Assembly: GCF_015694735.1 (NCBI RefSeq)
Contig: NZ_JADQDP010000003.1
Location: forward strand, 1,054,001-1,118,000
Source: Hymenobacter properus
Lineage (GTDB): Bacteria > Bacteroidota > Bacteroidia > Cytophagales > Hymenobacteraceae
DNA length: 64,000 nucleotides
Direction of reading: 5' to 3'
The position numbers were made by a program, and so were the translations under genes. This document shows positions 43,235-51,865 of the stretch, one piece after another (the stretch's first letter is position 1; every line of letters begins with the position of its first letter). A model generated the notes under the pieces. The model did no database searches and was not told where the DNA came from. It saw nothing but the letters and a program-made list of their open reading frames with translations.

Positions 43235-44221
43235 TTAGGCTAAGTGGTGGCGCTCGTTTTTCACGGCGTTGTGAATGTCCCAAACCACTTCTTGGCGGAA
43301 AGGATGCAGGCGCACCGGGCACTCGGCCATGAGGCACAACGAACAAGCCGCAAAGGTGCAGGGGTCGGCGTGCACAAACATTTCTACATCTACTGCGAAA
43401 CGCTCCTTGATGAGCTCCTCGATATCAAACAACTGGGAGTGCACTTCTTCCAGCGTGAAGTAGTAGGGCATCTGCATGTGGCAATCAATGTGCAGGTTGG
43501 CGCCGTAGCGCTGCACGCGCAGGTTGTGCACGTCAATCCACTGCTGGCGGCGCTGGGCTTGCAGCTCGGCAATGACGGCCGTGACGGTGGCCGTATCGGC
43601 CTCGTCCATCAGGCCCGAAACGGCGCGGCGCAGCATCCGCCAGCCGTTCACCAGGATGAAGCCACCCAGCAGCAGGGCTGCGCCCGTGTCGAAGCGCACC
43701 ACGCCCGTGACGGCTACCAGCACCAGCGCCAGCGACGACACGATGGAGGTGAGGGCATCGATGTAGAGGTGCTGCCCGTCGCCCACCAGCGCTACCGATT
43801 TCAGTTGCTTGCCCGCGCGCACCAGCACCAGGCCTACACCCAGGTTCACGAAGGCTGTGCTGGCTAGCAGCGCCACGCCCCAATCGGGCCGGGCCACGGG
43901 CTGCGGGTGCAGCAGGCCCTGGGAAGCATGGTAGAGAATGAAGGCACCGGCCATAAAAATCAACCCGCCCTCAAAGCCAAGCGAGAGGTTTTCTATTTTG
44001 CCATGCCCGTAAGGATGGTTTTCGTCCTTGGGCAGGCCGGCCAGGTAGAGGCTATAAAGCGCAAACCCGCTGGTGAAGACGTTGATGATGCTCTCGAGCG
44101 CGTCGGTGAGCACCGCCTGCGAGCGGGTGAGGTGGTAGGCGTAGAACTTGATGGCCACCAGCCCTACGCTCACCAGAAGGGAAAGCAGGCCGAGGCGGCG
44201 TTTGGTTTGCGAAGAAGTCAT
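43235..44221 (-). CDS. Cation diffusion facilitator family transporter
   Basis: This 328-residue inner-membrane protein is a CDF metal/proton antiporter, exporting Zn, Mn, Fe or Co. The first helix region holds LTDALESIINVF, and HPYGHGKIE follows; the second metal-site motif is HLYIDALTS (H-x3-D form). A C-terminal cytosolic domain has IDCHMQMPYYFTLEEVH. The tail beyond it carries four Cys (CTFAACSLCLMAEC followed by P-V-R), unusual in classical CDF proteins and possibly metal-sensing. It diverges from the Nramp gene. GACCTTTG 19 bases before the ATG may be its -7 box. Confidence 0.9.
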   Translation of the reverse strand: MTSSQTKRRLGLLSLLVSVGLVAIKFYAYHLTRSQAVLTDALESIINVFTSGFALYSLYLAGLPKDENHPYGHGKIENLSLGFEGGLIFMAGAFILYHASQGLLHPQPVARPDWGVALLASTAFVNLGVGLVLVRAGKQLKSVALVGDGQHLYIDALTSIVSSLALVLVAVTGVVRFDTGAALLLGGFILVNGWRMLRRAVSGLMDEADTATVTAVIAELQAQRRQQWIDVHNLRVQRYGANLHIDCHMQMPYYFTLEEVHSQLFDIEELIKERFAVDVEMFVHADPCTFAACSLCLMAECPVRLHPFRQEVVWDIHNAVKNERHHLA

Positions 44222-44404
44222 GCGAACGGGATTTCAGCGCAAAGGTCGGGCGGCGGGCGGCAACCAATCGGGCGGAATGTTTCGTCACAACAACGCCAGC
44301 AGTTGTGGGGCGCAACGTCAGGGCCCAGGAGATTTTAAATCAATGCGCGCTCACGGCGAAACCTTTTGGGGAGAAAACAGTATTTAAGGCGGTCGAAATG
44401 AATT

Positions 44405-44420
44405 TTTAGATAAGTCTAAA
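44405..44420. promoter_or_regulatory. Candidate MntR/DtxR-type operator before the Nramp gene
   Basis: TTTAGATAAGTCTAAA is a 16-base palindrome of two perfect 6-base arms (TTTAGA / TCTAAA). It resembles the TTTAGG-N4-CCTAAA form of DtxR/MntR-family sites. It lies 5 bases upstream of the -7 box, where a bound repressor would block RNA polymerase. No such regulator gene is in the window. Confidence 0.55.
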
Positions 44421-44425
44421 TTTTA

Positions 44426-44433
44426 TAGATTTG
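44426..44433 (+). promoter_or_regulatory. -7 promoter box of the Nramp gene
   Basis: TAGATTTG matches TAnnTTTG exactly. Its position means that a TTG codon at 44436 would lie before or at the transcription start, so translation should begin at the GTG at 44454. Confidence 0.55.
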
Positions 44434-44453
44434 TATTGAAACAATTATTCAAC

Positions 44454-45818
44454 GTGCCTCCTTCTACTCTTACCGAAACGCCCCCCCAAGCCGAAACGGG
44501 CTGGCGACACCCGCGCCGCAGCAATTCGCTGAGCGAGGTGTACGCCAGCATCCGGGTGCCGGGCGCCAATGCCTCGTTCTGGCGCAAGCTGTTCGCCTTC
44601 TGGGGGCCCGGCCTGATGGTGGCCGTCGGCTACATGGACCCCGGCAACTGGGCCACCGACCTGGCCGGCGGCTCCAAGTACGGCTATACGCTGCTGTCGG
44701 TGGTGCTGATTTCTAACTTGTTTGCCATGCTGCTGCAGCATCTGGCGGCCAAGCTCGGCATTGTGACGGGCCGCGACCTGGCCCAAGCCTGCCGCGACCA
44801 TTACTCAAGGCCCATCAGCTTGATGTTGTGGTTTTTGTGCGAAATCGCCATTGCCGCCTGCGACTTGGCCGAGGTCATTGGCTCAGCCATTGCCCTGAAC
44901 CTCTTGTTTGGTTTGCCGCTGGCCTGGGGCGTGGTGCTGACCACGCTGGATGTGCTGGTAGTGCTGTTTTTTCAAAATAAGGGCTTCCGCATCATCGAAA
45001 GCATTGTGGCGGGGCTGATGGTGCTGATTTTCGGCTGCTTCGTGTACGAACTCATCGTGTCGCGGCCCGATTGGGTGGCGCTGGCCCACGGGCTGGTGCC
45101 GCAGCGCGCGGTCGTGACCACGCCGGGCATGCTCTACGTGGCCATTGGCATCCTGGGCGCCACGGTGATGCCGCACAACCTCTACCTGCACTCCAGCATT
45201 GTGCAAACGCGGCAGATTGAGCAGACAGAGGCCGGCAAGCGCATGGCCATCAAGTTTGCCACCATCGACTCGACGGTGGCGCTGTTCCTAGCCTTTTTCA
45301 TCAACGCGGCCATTCTGGTGCTGGCGGCGGCGGCTTTCCATCACAACGGCATGTTGGAGGTGGCCAAAATCCAGGATGCCTACAAGCTGCTGGCGCCGGT
45401 GCTGGGCGCGGGCGCGGCCAGCGTGCTGTTTGCGGTGGCCCTGCTGGCATCAGGGCAGAACTCAACCCTGACCGGCACGCTGGCGGGCCAGATTGTGATG
45501 GAAGGCTTCCTCGATTTCAAGCTGCGGCCCTGGGTGCGGCGGCTCATCACGCGCCTGGTGGCCGTGGTGCCGGCCCTGGTGGTGGCCCTTATCTATGGCG
45601 AAAGTGGGACGGAAAAACTATTGGTTTTCAGCCAGGTCATTCTCTCGATGCAGCTCAGCTTTGCGGTGGTGCCGTTGGTGCTGTTTACCAGCAGCCGGGC
45701 CAAGATGGGCGTGTTTGTGAACCGGCCGATAGTGCGTGTGCTGGCCTGGTCGGTGTCGGCCGTCATCATTGCCCTGAACGGCTACTTGCTCTGGGAAACG
45801 GCGTTAGGGGAGGGGTAG
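44454..45818 (+). CDS. mntH: Nramp family divalent metal importer
   Basis: This protein of about 454 residues is a proton-coupled Mn/Fe importer of the inner membrane. The metal-binding motif DPGNWATD is in the first helix region (after GPGLMVAVGYM) and ATVMPHNLYLHSSIV in the sixth. About eleven hydrophobic helices can be counted. The start is uncertain: a TTG at 44436 is in frame, but the -7 box ends three bases before it, so the GTG at 44454 is preferred. The upstream palindrome suggests repression by a metal-dependent DtxR/MntR-type protein. Pairing with a divergent CDF exporter suggests metal balance. Confidence 0.9.
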   Translation: MPPSTLTETPPQAETGWRHPRRSNSLSEVYASIRVPGANASFWRKLFAFWGPGLMVAVGYMDPGNWATDLAGGSKYGYTLLSVVLISNLFAMLLQHLAAKLGIVTGRDLAQACRDHYSRPISLMLWFLCEIAIAACDLAEVIGSAIALNLLFGLPLAWGVVLTTLDVLVVLFFQNKGFRIIESIVAGLMVLIFGCFVYELIVSRPDWVALAHGLVPQRAVVTTPGMLYVAIGILGATVMPHNLYLHSSIVQTRQIEQTEAGKRMAIKFATIDSTVALFLAFFINAAILVLAAAAFHHNGMLEVAKIQDAYKLLAPVLGAGAASVLFAVALLASGQNSTLTGTLAGQIVMEGFLDFKLRPWVRRLITRLVAVVPALVVALIYGESGTEKLLVFSQVILSMQLSFAVVPLVLFTSSRAKMGVFVNRPIVRVLAWSVSAVIIALNGYLLWETALGEG

Positions 45819-45931
45819 AGTTTTGCATAGCCGAACGGCGTAGAGGCGCGTCAAGCGCCATCCTGCGTCGTTCGGGCGGCGCTGGTTGAAGCTGCACCCT
45901 TAAACATTCATACATAATTATTAACCTGCGT

Positions 45932-48394
45932 ATGAAGTCTCTCCTACTCGTGCTGCTGTGGCTGCTGCCGGGCGGCCTGCTGGCTCAAACGGGCACGGTC
46001 GCGGGCACGGTGCGCGACGAGCAGCAGCGGCCGGTGCCCTACGCCAGCGTGGCTGTGCCTGCTGCGGGCCTGGGTGCCACGGCCGATGCAAACGGCACTT
46101 TCACCATTGCCAACGTACCTCCCGGCGCGGTTCGGGTGCTGGCCAGTGCAGTGGGCTATACGGCTGTGAGTCGCAACTTAACTCTGAGGCCGGGCGAAAC
46201 TCTGAGCCTGCCGCTGACCCTGGCCGCCGCGCCCGCCGCCCTGGCCGACGTGGTGGTGACGGGTGTGAGCCGGGCCACCGAAATCCGGCGCAGCCCCGTG
46301 CCCATTGCCACCCTGGGCCGCCGCGAAATCAGCCTCAACGCCAATACCAACGTCATCGACGCGGCCGTGCGCGGCATTCCGGGCCTGAGCGCCGTGACGA
46401 CGGGCCCCAATGTGTCGAAGCCCTTCATCCGGGGGCTGGGCTACAACCGCGTGCTAACGCTTTACAACGGCTTGCGCCAGGAGGGCCAGCAGTGGGGCGA
46501 CGAACACGGCGTGGAGGTAGACGGCTACGACATCGAGCGCGTGGAAGTGGTGAAAGGCCCCGCCAGCCTGCTCTACGGCTCCGATGCCGTGGCGGGCGTG
46601 GTGAACCTACTGCCTGCCCTGCCCAGCGGACCCGAAGGCCGGTTGCGCGGCGAGGCGCTGGCCGAATACCAGTCGAACAACGGCCTAGTAGGCAATTCGC
46701 TGGGGCTTAACTATCAAAAAAATGGCTTCCAAACCAGCTTTCGGGCCAGCCACCGTCTGGCGCGCGACTACCGTAACAGTGTGGATGGGCTGGTGTATAA
46801 CACTGGCTTTCGCGAACTGACGCTCACGGGCATGGCGGGCGTGCGCAAAGCCTGGGGCAGCTCGCACTGGTACCTCACGCTCTACGACAACCAGCAGGAA
46901 ATTCCCGACGGCAGCCGCGACTCGCTCAGCCGTTGTTTCACGCGGCAGGTGGCAGAGAGCGGGCTCGATGACGTGAAGAACCGGCCCTTGGTGACTGATG
47001 AGGAACTGCGCAGCTACGCCATTGGCCCGCTGCACCAGCGCATCCGGCACTACCGTGTGTTCAGCAAAACGCAGGTGGCGCTGGGCGGGGGCGAGCTGCA
47101 CCTGCTGTTGGGTGCCCAGCAAAACCAGCGTGAGGAATTTAACCACCCCACGGCGCCCGCCCAGCCGGGCCTGGCTCTGCGCCTGAGCACCTTTACCTAC
47201 GACGTGCGCTACCATTTGCCCGAGTGGCAAGGGCTGGAAGTGAGCGTGGGCAGCAACGGCATGGGCCAGCTCAACCGTCACCTCAACGCCACCGACTTCC
47301 CCATTCCCAATTACAATCTGCTGGACGCGGGGGGCTTCGTGCTGCTGAAAAAGCCCTTGGGCAAGCTGGAAGTCAGCGGCGGGCTGCGCTACGACACGCG
47401 GCTGGTGAACTGGGCCGACTTCTACGTGGCGCCCAACCCGGCTACGGGGTTTGACCAGGCCGCCGGCCCGGCGCAACCCGATGCGGTGCTGCAGTTTCCG
47501 GCGTTTCGGCGGCGCTACCAAGGATGGTCGGCCAGCTTGGGGGCGAGCTACGTGGCTACCGAGCAGCTGACGCTGCGCGCCAACCTGGCCCGCGGCTACC
47601 GCGCCCCCAACATCCCCGAAATCGGCTCCAACGGCCTCGACCCCGGCGCCCACATCGTGTACCTCGGCAACCGGGGCTTCGAGCCTGAGTTCAGCTGGCA
47701 GCAGGATGTGGGCGTGCTCTGGCACCAGTCCGAAGTGGATGCGTCGGTGGAGCTGTTTCACAACTATGTGCAGAACTTCATCTACCAGGCCCGCCTGCAG
47801 GACGCCAGCGGCCAGCCGGTCGTCATCGTGCCCGGCAATGTCACATACCAATTCCAGCAGGCTGCTGCCCGCCTCTACGGCCTCGAAGCCAGCCTAAACT
47901 GGCGCCCGGCAGCCCTGCCCTGGCTGGCCTGGAGCAGCAGCGCGGCCTACGTGAGTGGCGAAAGCGCCCAAACTAATTTGCCCGACCATCAGATAGAAGC
48001 CGCCCGCTACCTGCCCCTGATTCCGCCCCTGCGCGGCCGCACCGAGCTGCGGGCCACCGCGCCAGCCCGTGCCGGCCGCTTCACCGGCACCTATGGCCGC
48101 GTCACGCTGGACGGCAGCGCCCGCCAAAACCGCTTCTACGCCCTCGACAACACCGAAACGGCCACGCCGGGCTACGTGCTGCTGGGCCTGGGCGCAGGCA
48201 CCACCTACACCAATCGCGACGGGCGGGCCGTGGCCCAATTCATTGTGCAGGTCGATAACCTCTTCGACACCGCTTACCAGGCCCATCTTAACCGGCTGAA
48301 GTACTTCGAATACTACGCCGGTACGCCCAACGGCCGCAGTGGCATTTATAATCCGGGGCGCAACGTGGGGGTGAAGGTGCTGGTGCCGTTTTAG
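45932..48394 (+). CDS. TonB-dependent receptor
   Basis: This 820-residue outer-membrane receptor has a signal peptide (MKSLLLVLLWLLPGGLLAQ), then a CarboxypepD_reg-like domain (about 20-105, GTVAGTVRDEQQRPVPYAS). The plug domain is at about 110-220 with NVSKPFIRGLGYNRVL and ERVEVVKGPASLLYGSDAV. The barrel occupies the rest and ends in FEYYAGTPNGRSG ... VKVLVPF, a proper C-terminal aromatic residue. The substrate is not shown by sequence. Its position after mntH suggests metal or metallophore uptake, but it is 113 bases away and could be separate. The next gene is an outer-membrane protein of the phenol-degradation MetA-like type. Confidence 0.92.
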   Translation: MKSLLLVLLWLLPGGLLAQTGTVAGTVRDEQQRPVPYASVAVPAAGLGATADANGTFTIANVPPGAVRVLASAVGYTAVSRNLTLRPGETLSLPLTLAAAPAALADVVVTGVSRATEIRRSPVPIATLGRREISLNANTNVIDAAVRGIPGLSAVTTGPNVSKPFIRGLGYNRVLTLYNGLRQEGQQWGDEHGVEVDGYDIERVEVVKGPASLLYGSDAVAGVVNLLPALPSGPEGRLRGEALAEYQSNNGLVGNSLGLNYQKNGFQTSFRASHRLARDYRNSVDGLVYNTGFRELTLTGMAGVRKAWGSSHWYLTLYDNQQEIPDGSRDSLSRCFTRQVAESGLDDVKNRPLVTDEELRSYAIGPLHQRIRHYRVFSKTQVALGGGELHLLLGAQQNQREEFNHPTAPAQPGLALRLSTFTYDVRYHLPEWQGLEVSVGSNGMGQLNRHLNATDFPIPNYNLLDAGGFVLLKKPLGKLEVSGGLRYDTRLVNWADFYVAPNPATGFDQAAGPAQPDAVLQFPAFRRRYQGWSASLGASYVATEQLTLRANLARGYRAPNIPEIGSNGLDPGAHIVYLGNRGFEPEFSWQQDVGVLWHQSEVDASVELFHNYVQNFIYQARLQDASGQPVVIVPGNVTYQFQQAAARLYGLEASLNWRPAALPWLAWSSSAAYVSGESAQTNLPDHQIEAARYLPLIPPLRGRTELRATAPARAGRFTGTYGRVTLDGSARQNRFYALDNTETATPGYVLLGLGAGTTYTNRDGRAVAQFIVQVDNLFDTAYQAHLNRLKYFEYYAGTPNGRSGIYNPGRNVGVKVLVPF

Positions 48395-48477
48395 TAGCCC
48401 TTCAGACCGTTGGGCTTGGGCTGCTATATAGGATTTGGGCAACGTTACCGTATCTGATTTTCTGCGTACAGGGCGCC

Positions 48478-49332
48478 ATGAAGCACTTTTTTCTATCCTT
48501 GCTACTCTTGCCTGCGTTCGGTTGGGCACAGGCCCCGGCCAAAACTTCCCCTTACGACTCGGCCCATTTCAGCTGGCGCAAACCCGTGCCGCGCAACCGC
48601 CTGCGCGAGCTGCAGCCCGACCGGCCCGGCGTGACCGAAAGCCCGTTCACGGTAGATGCCGGCCATTTCCAGCTTGAAATGGACGCCCTGCGCCTCATCA
48701 ACAGCGGCTCGGGCAACGATGATAAAAACCGCGAGCTGCACCTGGCCTACTCCATGCTGAAATTGGGCCTCAGCCGCCGCACCGACGTGCAACTGGAAGT
48801 GCCCCTCTACAGTGTGGCCAAGCAACGAACTTCGGACGCCGACGACTGGCAGGAGCGCCACTCCGGCTTTGGCGACTTGACCCTGCGCCTGAAGCACAAC
48901 TTTATAGGCGACGACCAATTGGGCAAATTTGCCATGTCGGTCATTGGCTACGTACGGCTGCCCACTGGTGGCAATGTAGGCGATGGTGCCACCGAATACG
49001 GTGTGGTGCTGCCCATTGACGTCGAGCTGAGCGACAAAGCCAACCTCGAAGCCCAACTCGAAACCGACCTGAACTACGACCGTGAAACCGAACAGCGCTA
49101 TGTGCGCCTGGTGCCCTCAGTGGCTCTCGAGTACGATTTCACAGAGAAGGTGGGGCTTGTGACCGAAGCCGTGGCCATGTGGAACACGGAGCAGCGCCGC
49201 TGGCAGCCCTCCGCCAACATCGCCCCCATTTTCAAGCTCACGCCCAACCTGCAGCTCGACCTCGGCACCCATCTGGCCCTGAGCCGCCTGACCGACCACG
49301 AATACTTTGTGGGCCTCACCTTCCGCCGGTAA
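48478..49332 (+). CDS. Outer-membrane beta-barrel protein, MetA-pathway-like
   Basis: This 284-residue protein has a signal peptide ending near GWAQA. The sequence LQPDRPGVTESPFTVDAGHFQLE and the later GFGDLTLRLKHNF and MSVIGYVRLPTGG match the family called transporter or MetA-pathway of phenol degradation (a barrel in the outer membrane). The C-terminus HEYFVGLTFRR is strand-like. Family members are of poorly known function. It lies 83 bases after the TonB-dependent receptor on the same strand and may be co-transcribed. Confidence 0.8.
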   Translation: MKHFFLSLLLLPAFGWAQAPAKTSPYDSAHFSWRKPVPRNRLRELQPDRPGVTESPFTVDAGHFQLEMDALRLINSGSGNDDKNRELHLAYSMLKLGLSRRTDVQLEVPLYSVAKQRTSDADDWQERHSGFGDLTLRLKHNFIGDDQLGKFAMSVIGYVRLPTGGNVGDGATEYGVVLPIDVELSDKANLEAQLETDLNYDRETEQRYVRLVPSVALEYDFTEKVGLVTEAVAMWNTEQRRWQPSANIAPIFKLTPNLQLDLGTHLALSRLTDHEYFVGLTFRR

Positions 49333-49345
49333 ACCCGCATAATTG

Positions 49346-49431
49346 TCTGTCATCCTGAGCGCAGCGAAGGACCTTGTCACGCTAGAAAACTCTGACGTGA
49401 CAAGGTCCTTCGCTGCGCTCAGGATGACAGA
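49346..49431. repeat. Palindromic element, class D, copy 2
   Basis: Two perfect 36-base arms (starting TCTGTCATCCTGAGCGCAGC) are separated by a 14-base loop. It lies directly before the promoter of the cobalamin riboswitch and after the outer-membrane protein gene, where it may insulate one unit from the other. Confidence 0.92.
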
Positions 49432-49453
49432 GACTTTCTCGGTTCTTCCTCCG

Positions 49454-49461
49454 TACCTTTG
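49454..49461 (+). promoter_or_regulatory. -7 box TACCTTTG before the cobalamin riboswitch
   Basis: It matches TAnnTTTG and places the transcript start a few bases before the first conserved base of the riboswitch. No clear TTG is seen at the -33 position. Confidence 0.5.
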
Positions 49462-49467
49462 CCCTGC

Positions 49468-49656
49468 TTTGGTGCCAACCCCCCAATCGTGGGGCGCGGC
49501 TGAAAAGGGAATCCGGTTCGAAGCCGGAGCTGTCCCCGCAACTGTACGCTTCACATCGGAGCGGGCCACAATGCCACTGTTTGTTGCTTGAATAGCAAGC
49601 AATAAAATGGGAAGGCGGCCCGCTCGGCGGAGCAAGCCAGGAGACCTGCCCGAGCA
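49468..49656 (+). ncRNA. Cobalamin riboswitch
   Basis: The conserved elements of the cobalamin aptamer appear in order: TTTGGTGCC, GAAAAGGGAATCCGGT, GGAGCTGTCCCCGCAACTGT, GCCACTG, GGGAAGGC, and AAGCCAGGAGACCTGCC. The middle arm has an AT-rich insertion. It should bind adenosyl- or hydroxo-cobalamin and switch off the downstream receptor gene when B12 is plentiful. A GC hairpin followed by a T-run at about 49701-49738 may be part of the expression platform. The B12-box and core are intact. Confidence 0.96.
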
Positions 49657-49768
49657 TTCACAGGTTCAGCATTCGCGGAGGACGGATGGAGAAAGAGAAC
49701 AGCGGCCACCTTCGGGCGGCCAGATTACCCCTGTTTTTCGGCCTCGGTCTGACGGTAGCTGGCTGCTA

Positions 49769-51796
49769 ATGGCAGCTGGTTGGCGCCGGATTTTGAATCG
49801 AATTTTCTTGACTGAGAATTTGATTCTGCTGCGTTTTATTTCCCTCCATCCAGTTCCGCTACGGCGAGTGGTGCTGCTGTGCCTGCTCGCCGGCACCGCC
49901 CGCGCCCAGACGGCCCCGCCCGATTCGGCCCGCCTCAGCCAGCGGCAGCACCGGCTGGGCGAGGTGCAGGTGCGTGCCGTGGGCCCCGAGCGGTTTGCTG
50001 TGGGCAGCACCCGCTTGGAGCTCGATTCGGCCACGCTGGCGCAGTACCGCGGCGGCAACCTAGCCGACGTGCTGCAGGCCCGTACCCCATTGGCCCTCAA
50101 ATACTACGGTCCTGGCCAATTGGCCACCATTGCCCTGCGCGGCACCTCGGCCCAGCACACCGCCGTGCTCTGGAACGGGCTGAACATCATGCTGCCCACG
50201 CTGGGCCAGAACGACTTCTCGCTGCTGACCGTGGGCGCCAGCACCAGCGTGGCTATTCAGCCCGGCCCGGCGGCTGCCCTCTACGGCAGCGGGGCAGTGG
50301 GCGGCGCCGTGCTGCTCAATGCGGCCCCCGACTGGCGCCCCGGCCTGCGCGGTAGCGTGCAGGCCGATGCCGGCAGCTTTGGCCTGGCCGGCGGCAGCGT
50401 GGAGGCCCGCGCCGCCAGCTCCAACGTGGCCGTGCGCGTGGCCGCCAGCTACCGCGAAGCCCAAAACAATTACACCTACCTGCTGCAGGAAGCCCGAGGC
50501 CCCGTGCGCTATACCCTGCAAAACGCCGCCCTGCGCCACCAATGGAGCATAAGCCCCGACGTGGCCTGGCGCCTGGGCCAGGCCGGCGAGCTAACCGCCG
50601 CTGCCTGGCTGACCGATGTGGACCGTGAAATTCAGTCCGGCGTCAACATCATCGGCACGCAGGCCCGCGAGCGCGACCAAAGCCGCCGCTTCACGCTGGG
50701 CTACCGCCACGTGGGTGCACGCCAGCAGTGGGCCGTGCGCGGCGCGTGGTTTGAAGACATCCTCAACTACCGCGACGGCGGCGCCCCCAGCAACTCCCGC
50801 GTGCGCACCACCCAGGCCCAGGCCGAGCGCACCACGGCCCTGGGCGCGCGGGGCAGCCTGCGCCTGGGCGCCGAGGCCCAGCACTTCGCGGCGCAGGTAG
50901 ATGGCTACGGTACCGCCGAAATCGGCGAGAACCGCGCTGCTGCCTTTGCCTTGCTGCGCTACGACCCCCGCCCGGCCCTGCGCCTCTCGGCCAACCTGCG
51001 CCAGGCGGTGCTACCCGCCGGCCTGGCCCCGCTCACACCCACGCTAGGGCTGGAATGGGACCTGCTGGCCGTGCCCGATTCGGCGCAGGCGCTAACGCTA
51101 AAAGCCAGCGCCGCCCGCAGCTACCGCGCCCCCACCCTAAACGAGCGGTACTGGCTGCCGGGCGGCAACCCCGAGCTGCGCCCCGAATCGGGCGTGGGCT
51201 ACGAGGGCGGCCTGCGCCACCGCCGCGCCTGGGGCCGCCGCTGGACGCTGGAAAGCGAGCTGACGGCCTTCCGGCAGGACGTGGATGACTGGGTGCAGTG
51301 GCTGCCCGAATCCAGCACTGGCATCTGGAGCCCGCGCAACCTGCGCCGGGTGCGCAGTCAGGGCCTGGAAGCCAACACTGCCCTGCGCCTGCGCCAAGGC
51401 CGCTACACGGGCCGGGTGCAGGTGGCCTACCACTACACCGACACCCGCAAAACCCAGGGCTCGGCGGCCGACTCCGACCCGGTGGGCGTGCAATTGGCCT
51501 ATGTGCCCCCGCACCAGGCCAGTTTCGGCGCCGACCAGCAGTGGCGCGGCTGGCAGCTGAGCACAACGTTGGTTTTCACCAGCTACCGCTTCACCAATGC
51601 CTCGGGCACCGATTTTTTGCCCGGCACCCGTCTGCTGAGCGCCACGCTGGGGCGTACCATTCAGGGGCCGGCCCACACCAGCCTTCTTGTGCTGCTGCAA
51701 GCTTCCAATTTGCTCAACCAAGCCTACTTCAGCTACCCCGGCCGGCCGGCGCCGCCGCGCGCCATCGGCGCCAGCCTGCGCCTGGGCTGGCGCTAG
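49769..51796 (+). CDS. btuB: TonB-dependent vitamin B12 receptor, BtuB-like
   Basis: This protein of about 675 residues is an outer-membrane receptor: a signal region ending near AGTARAQ, a plug domain (LADVLQARTPLALKYYGPGQ, LRGTSAQHTAVLWNGLN, GPAAALYGSGAVGGAVLLN) and a barrel of about 500 residues ending in GASLRLGWR. The riboswitch directly upstream assigns it to cobalamin transport. The start is not certain: the ATG at 49769 gives a long signal region, and GTG or TTG codons nearer the hydrophobic segment (RRVVLLCLLAG) are possible. The next gene is a BtuG-like lipoprotein. Confidence 0.88.
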   Translation: MAAGWRRILNRIFLTENLILLRFISLHPVPLRRVVLLCLLAGTARAQTAPPDSARLSQRQHRLGEVQVRAVGPERFAVGSTRLELDSATLAQYRGGNLADVLQARTPLALKYYGPGQLATIALRGTSAQHTAVLWNGLNIMLPTLGQNDFSLLTVGASTSVAIQPGPAAALYGSGAVGGAVLLNAAPDWRPGLRGSVQADAGSFGLAGGSVEARAASSNVAVRVAASYREAQNNYTYLLQEARGPVRYTLQNAALRHQWSISPDVAWRLGQAGELTAAAWLTDVDREIQSGVNIIGTQARERDQSRRFTLGYRHVGARQQWAVRGAWFEDILNYRDGGAPSNSRVRTTQAQAERTTALGARGSLRLGAEAQHFAAQVDGYGTAEIGENRAAAFALLRYDPRPALRLSANLRQAVLPAGLAPLTPTLGLEWDLLAVPDSAQALTLKASAARSYRAPTLNERYWLPGGNPELRPESGVGYEGGLRHRRAWGRRWTLESELTAFRQDVDDWVQWLPESSTGIWSPRNLRRVRSQGLEANTALRLRQGRYTGRVQVAYHYTDTRKTQGSAADSDPVGVQLAYVPPHQASFGADQQWRGWQLSTTLVFTSYRFTNASGTDFLPGTRLLSATLGRTIQGPAHTSLLVLLQASNLLNQAYFSYPGRPAPPRAIGASLRLGWR

Positions 51797-51865
51797 CCGC
51801 GGGAAGCTTCACCATTTCTTAAACTTTTTATCAATTCCTGACCGGTTTTACCGGCGTGTTTTTAC

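Noticed and set aside
44436..44453. TTG start for the Nramp gene
   Set aside because: The -7 promoter box ends three bases before it, so the transcript would probably start after this codon; GTG 44454 is preferred.
45822..45905. Small GC-rich inverted segments between mntH and the TonB receptor
   Set aside because: The arms are short and imperfect and show no second copy, so no repeat or terminator is claimed.
49343..49591. Short open frame over the class D element and riboswitch
   Set aside because: Its first residues are the translated palindrome and the rest runs through the riboswitch, so it is not a gene.
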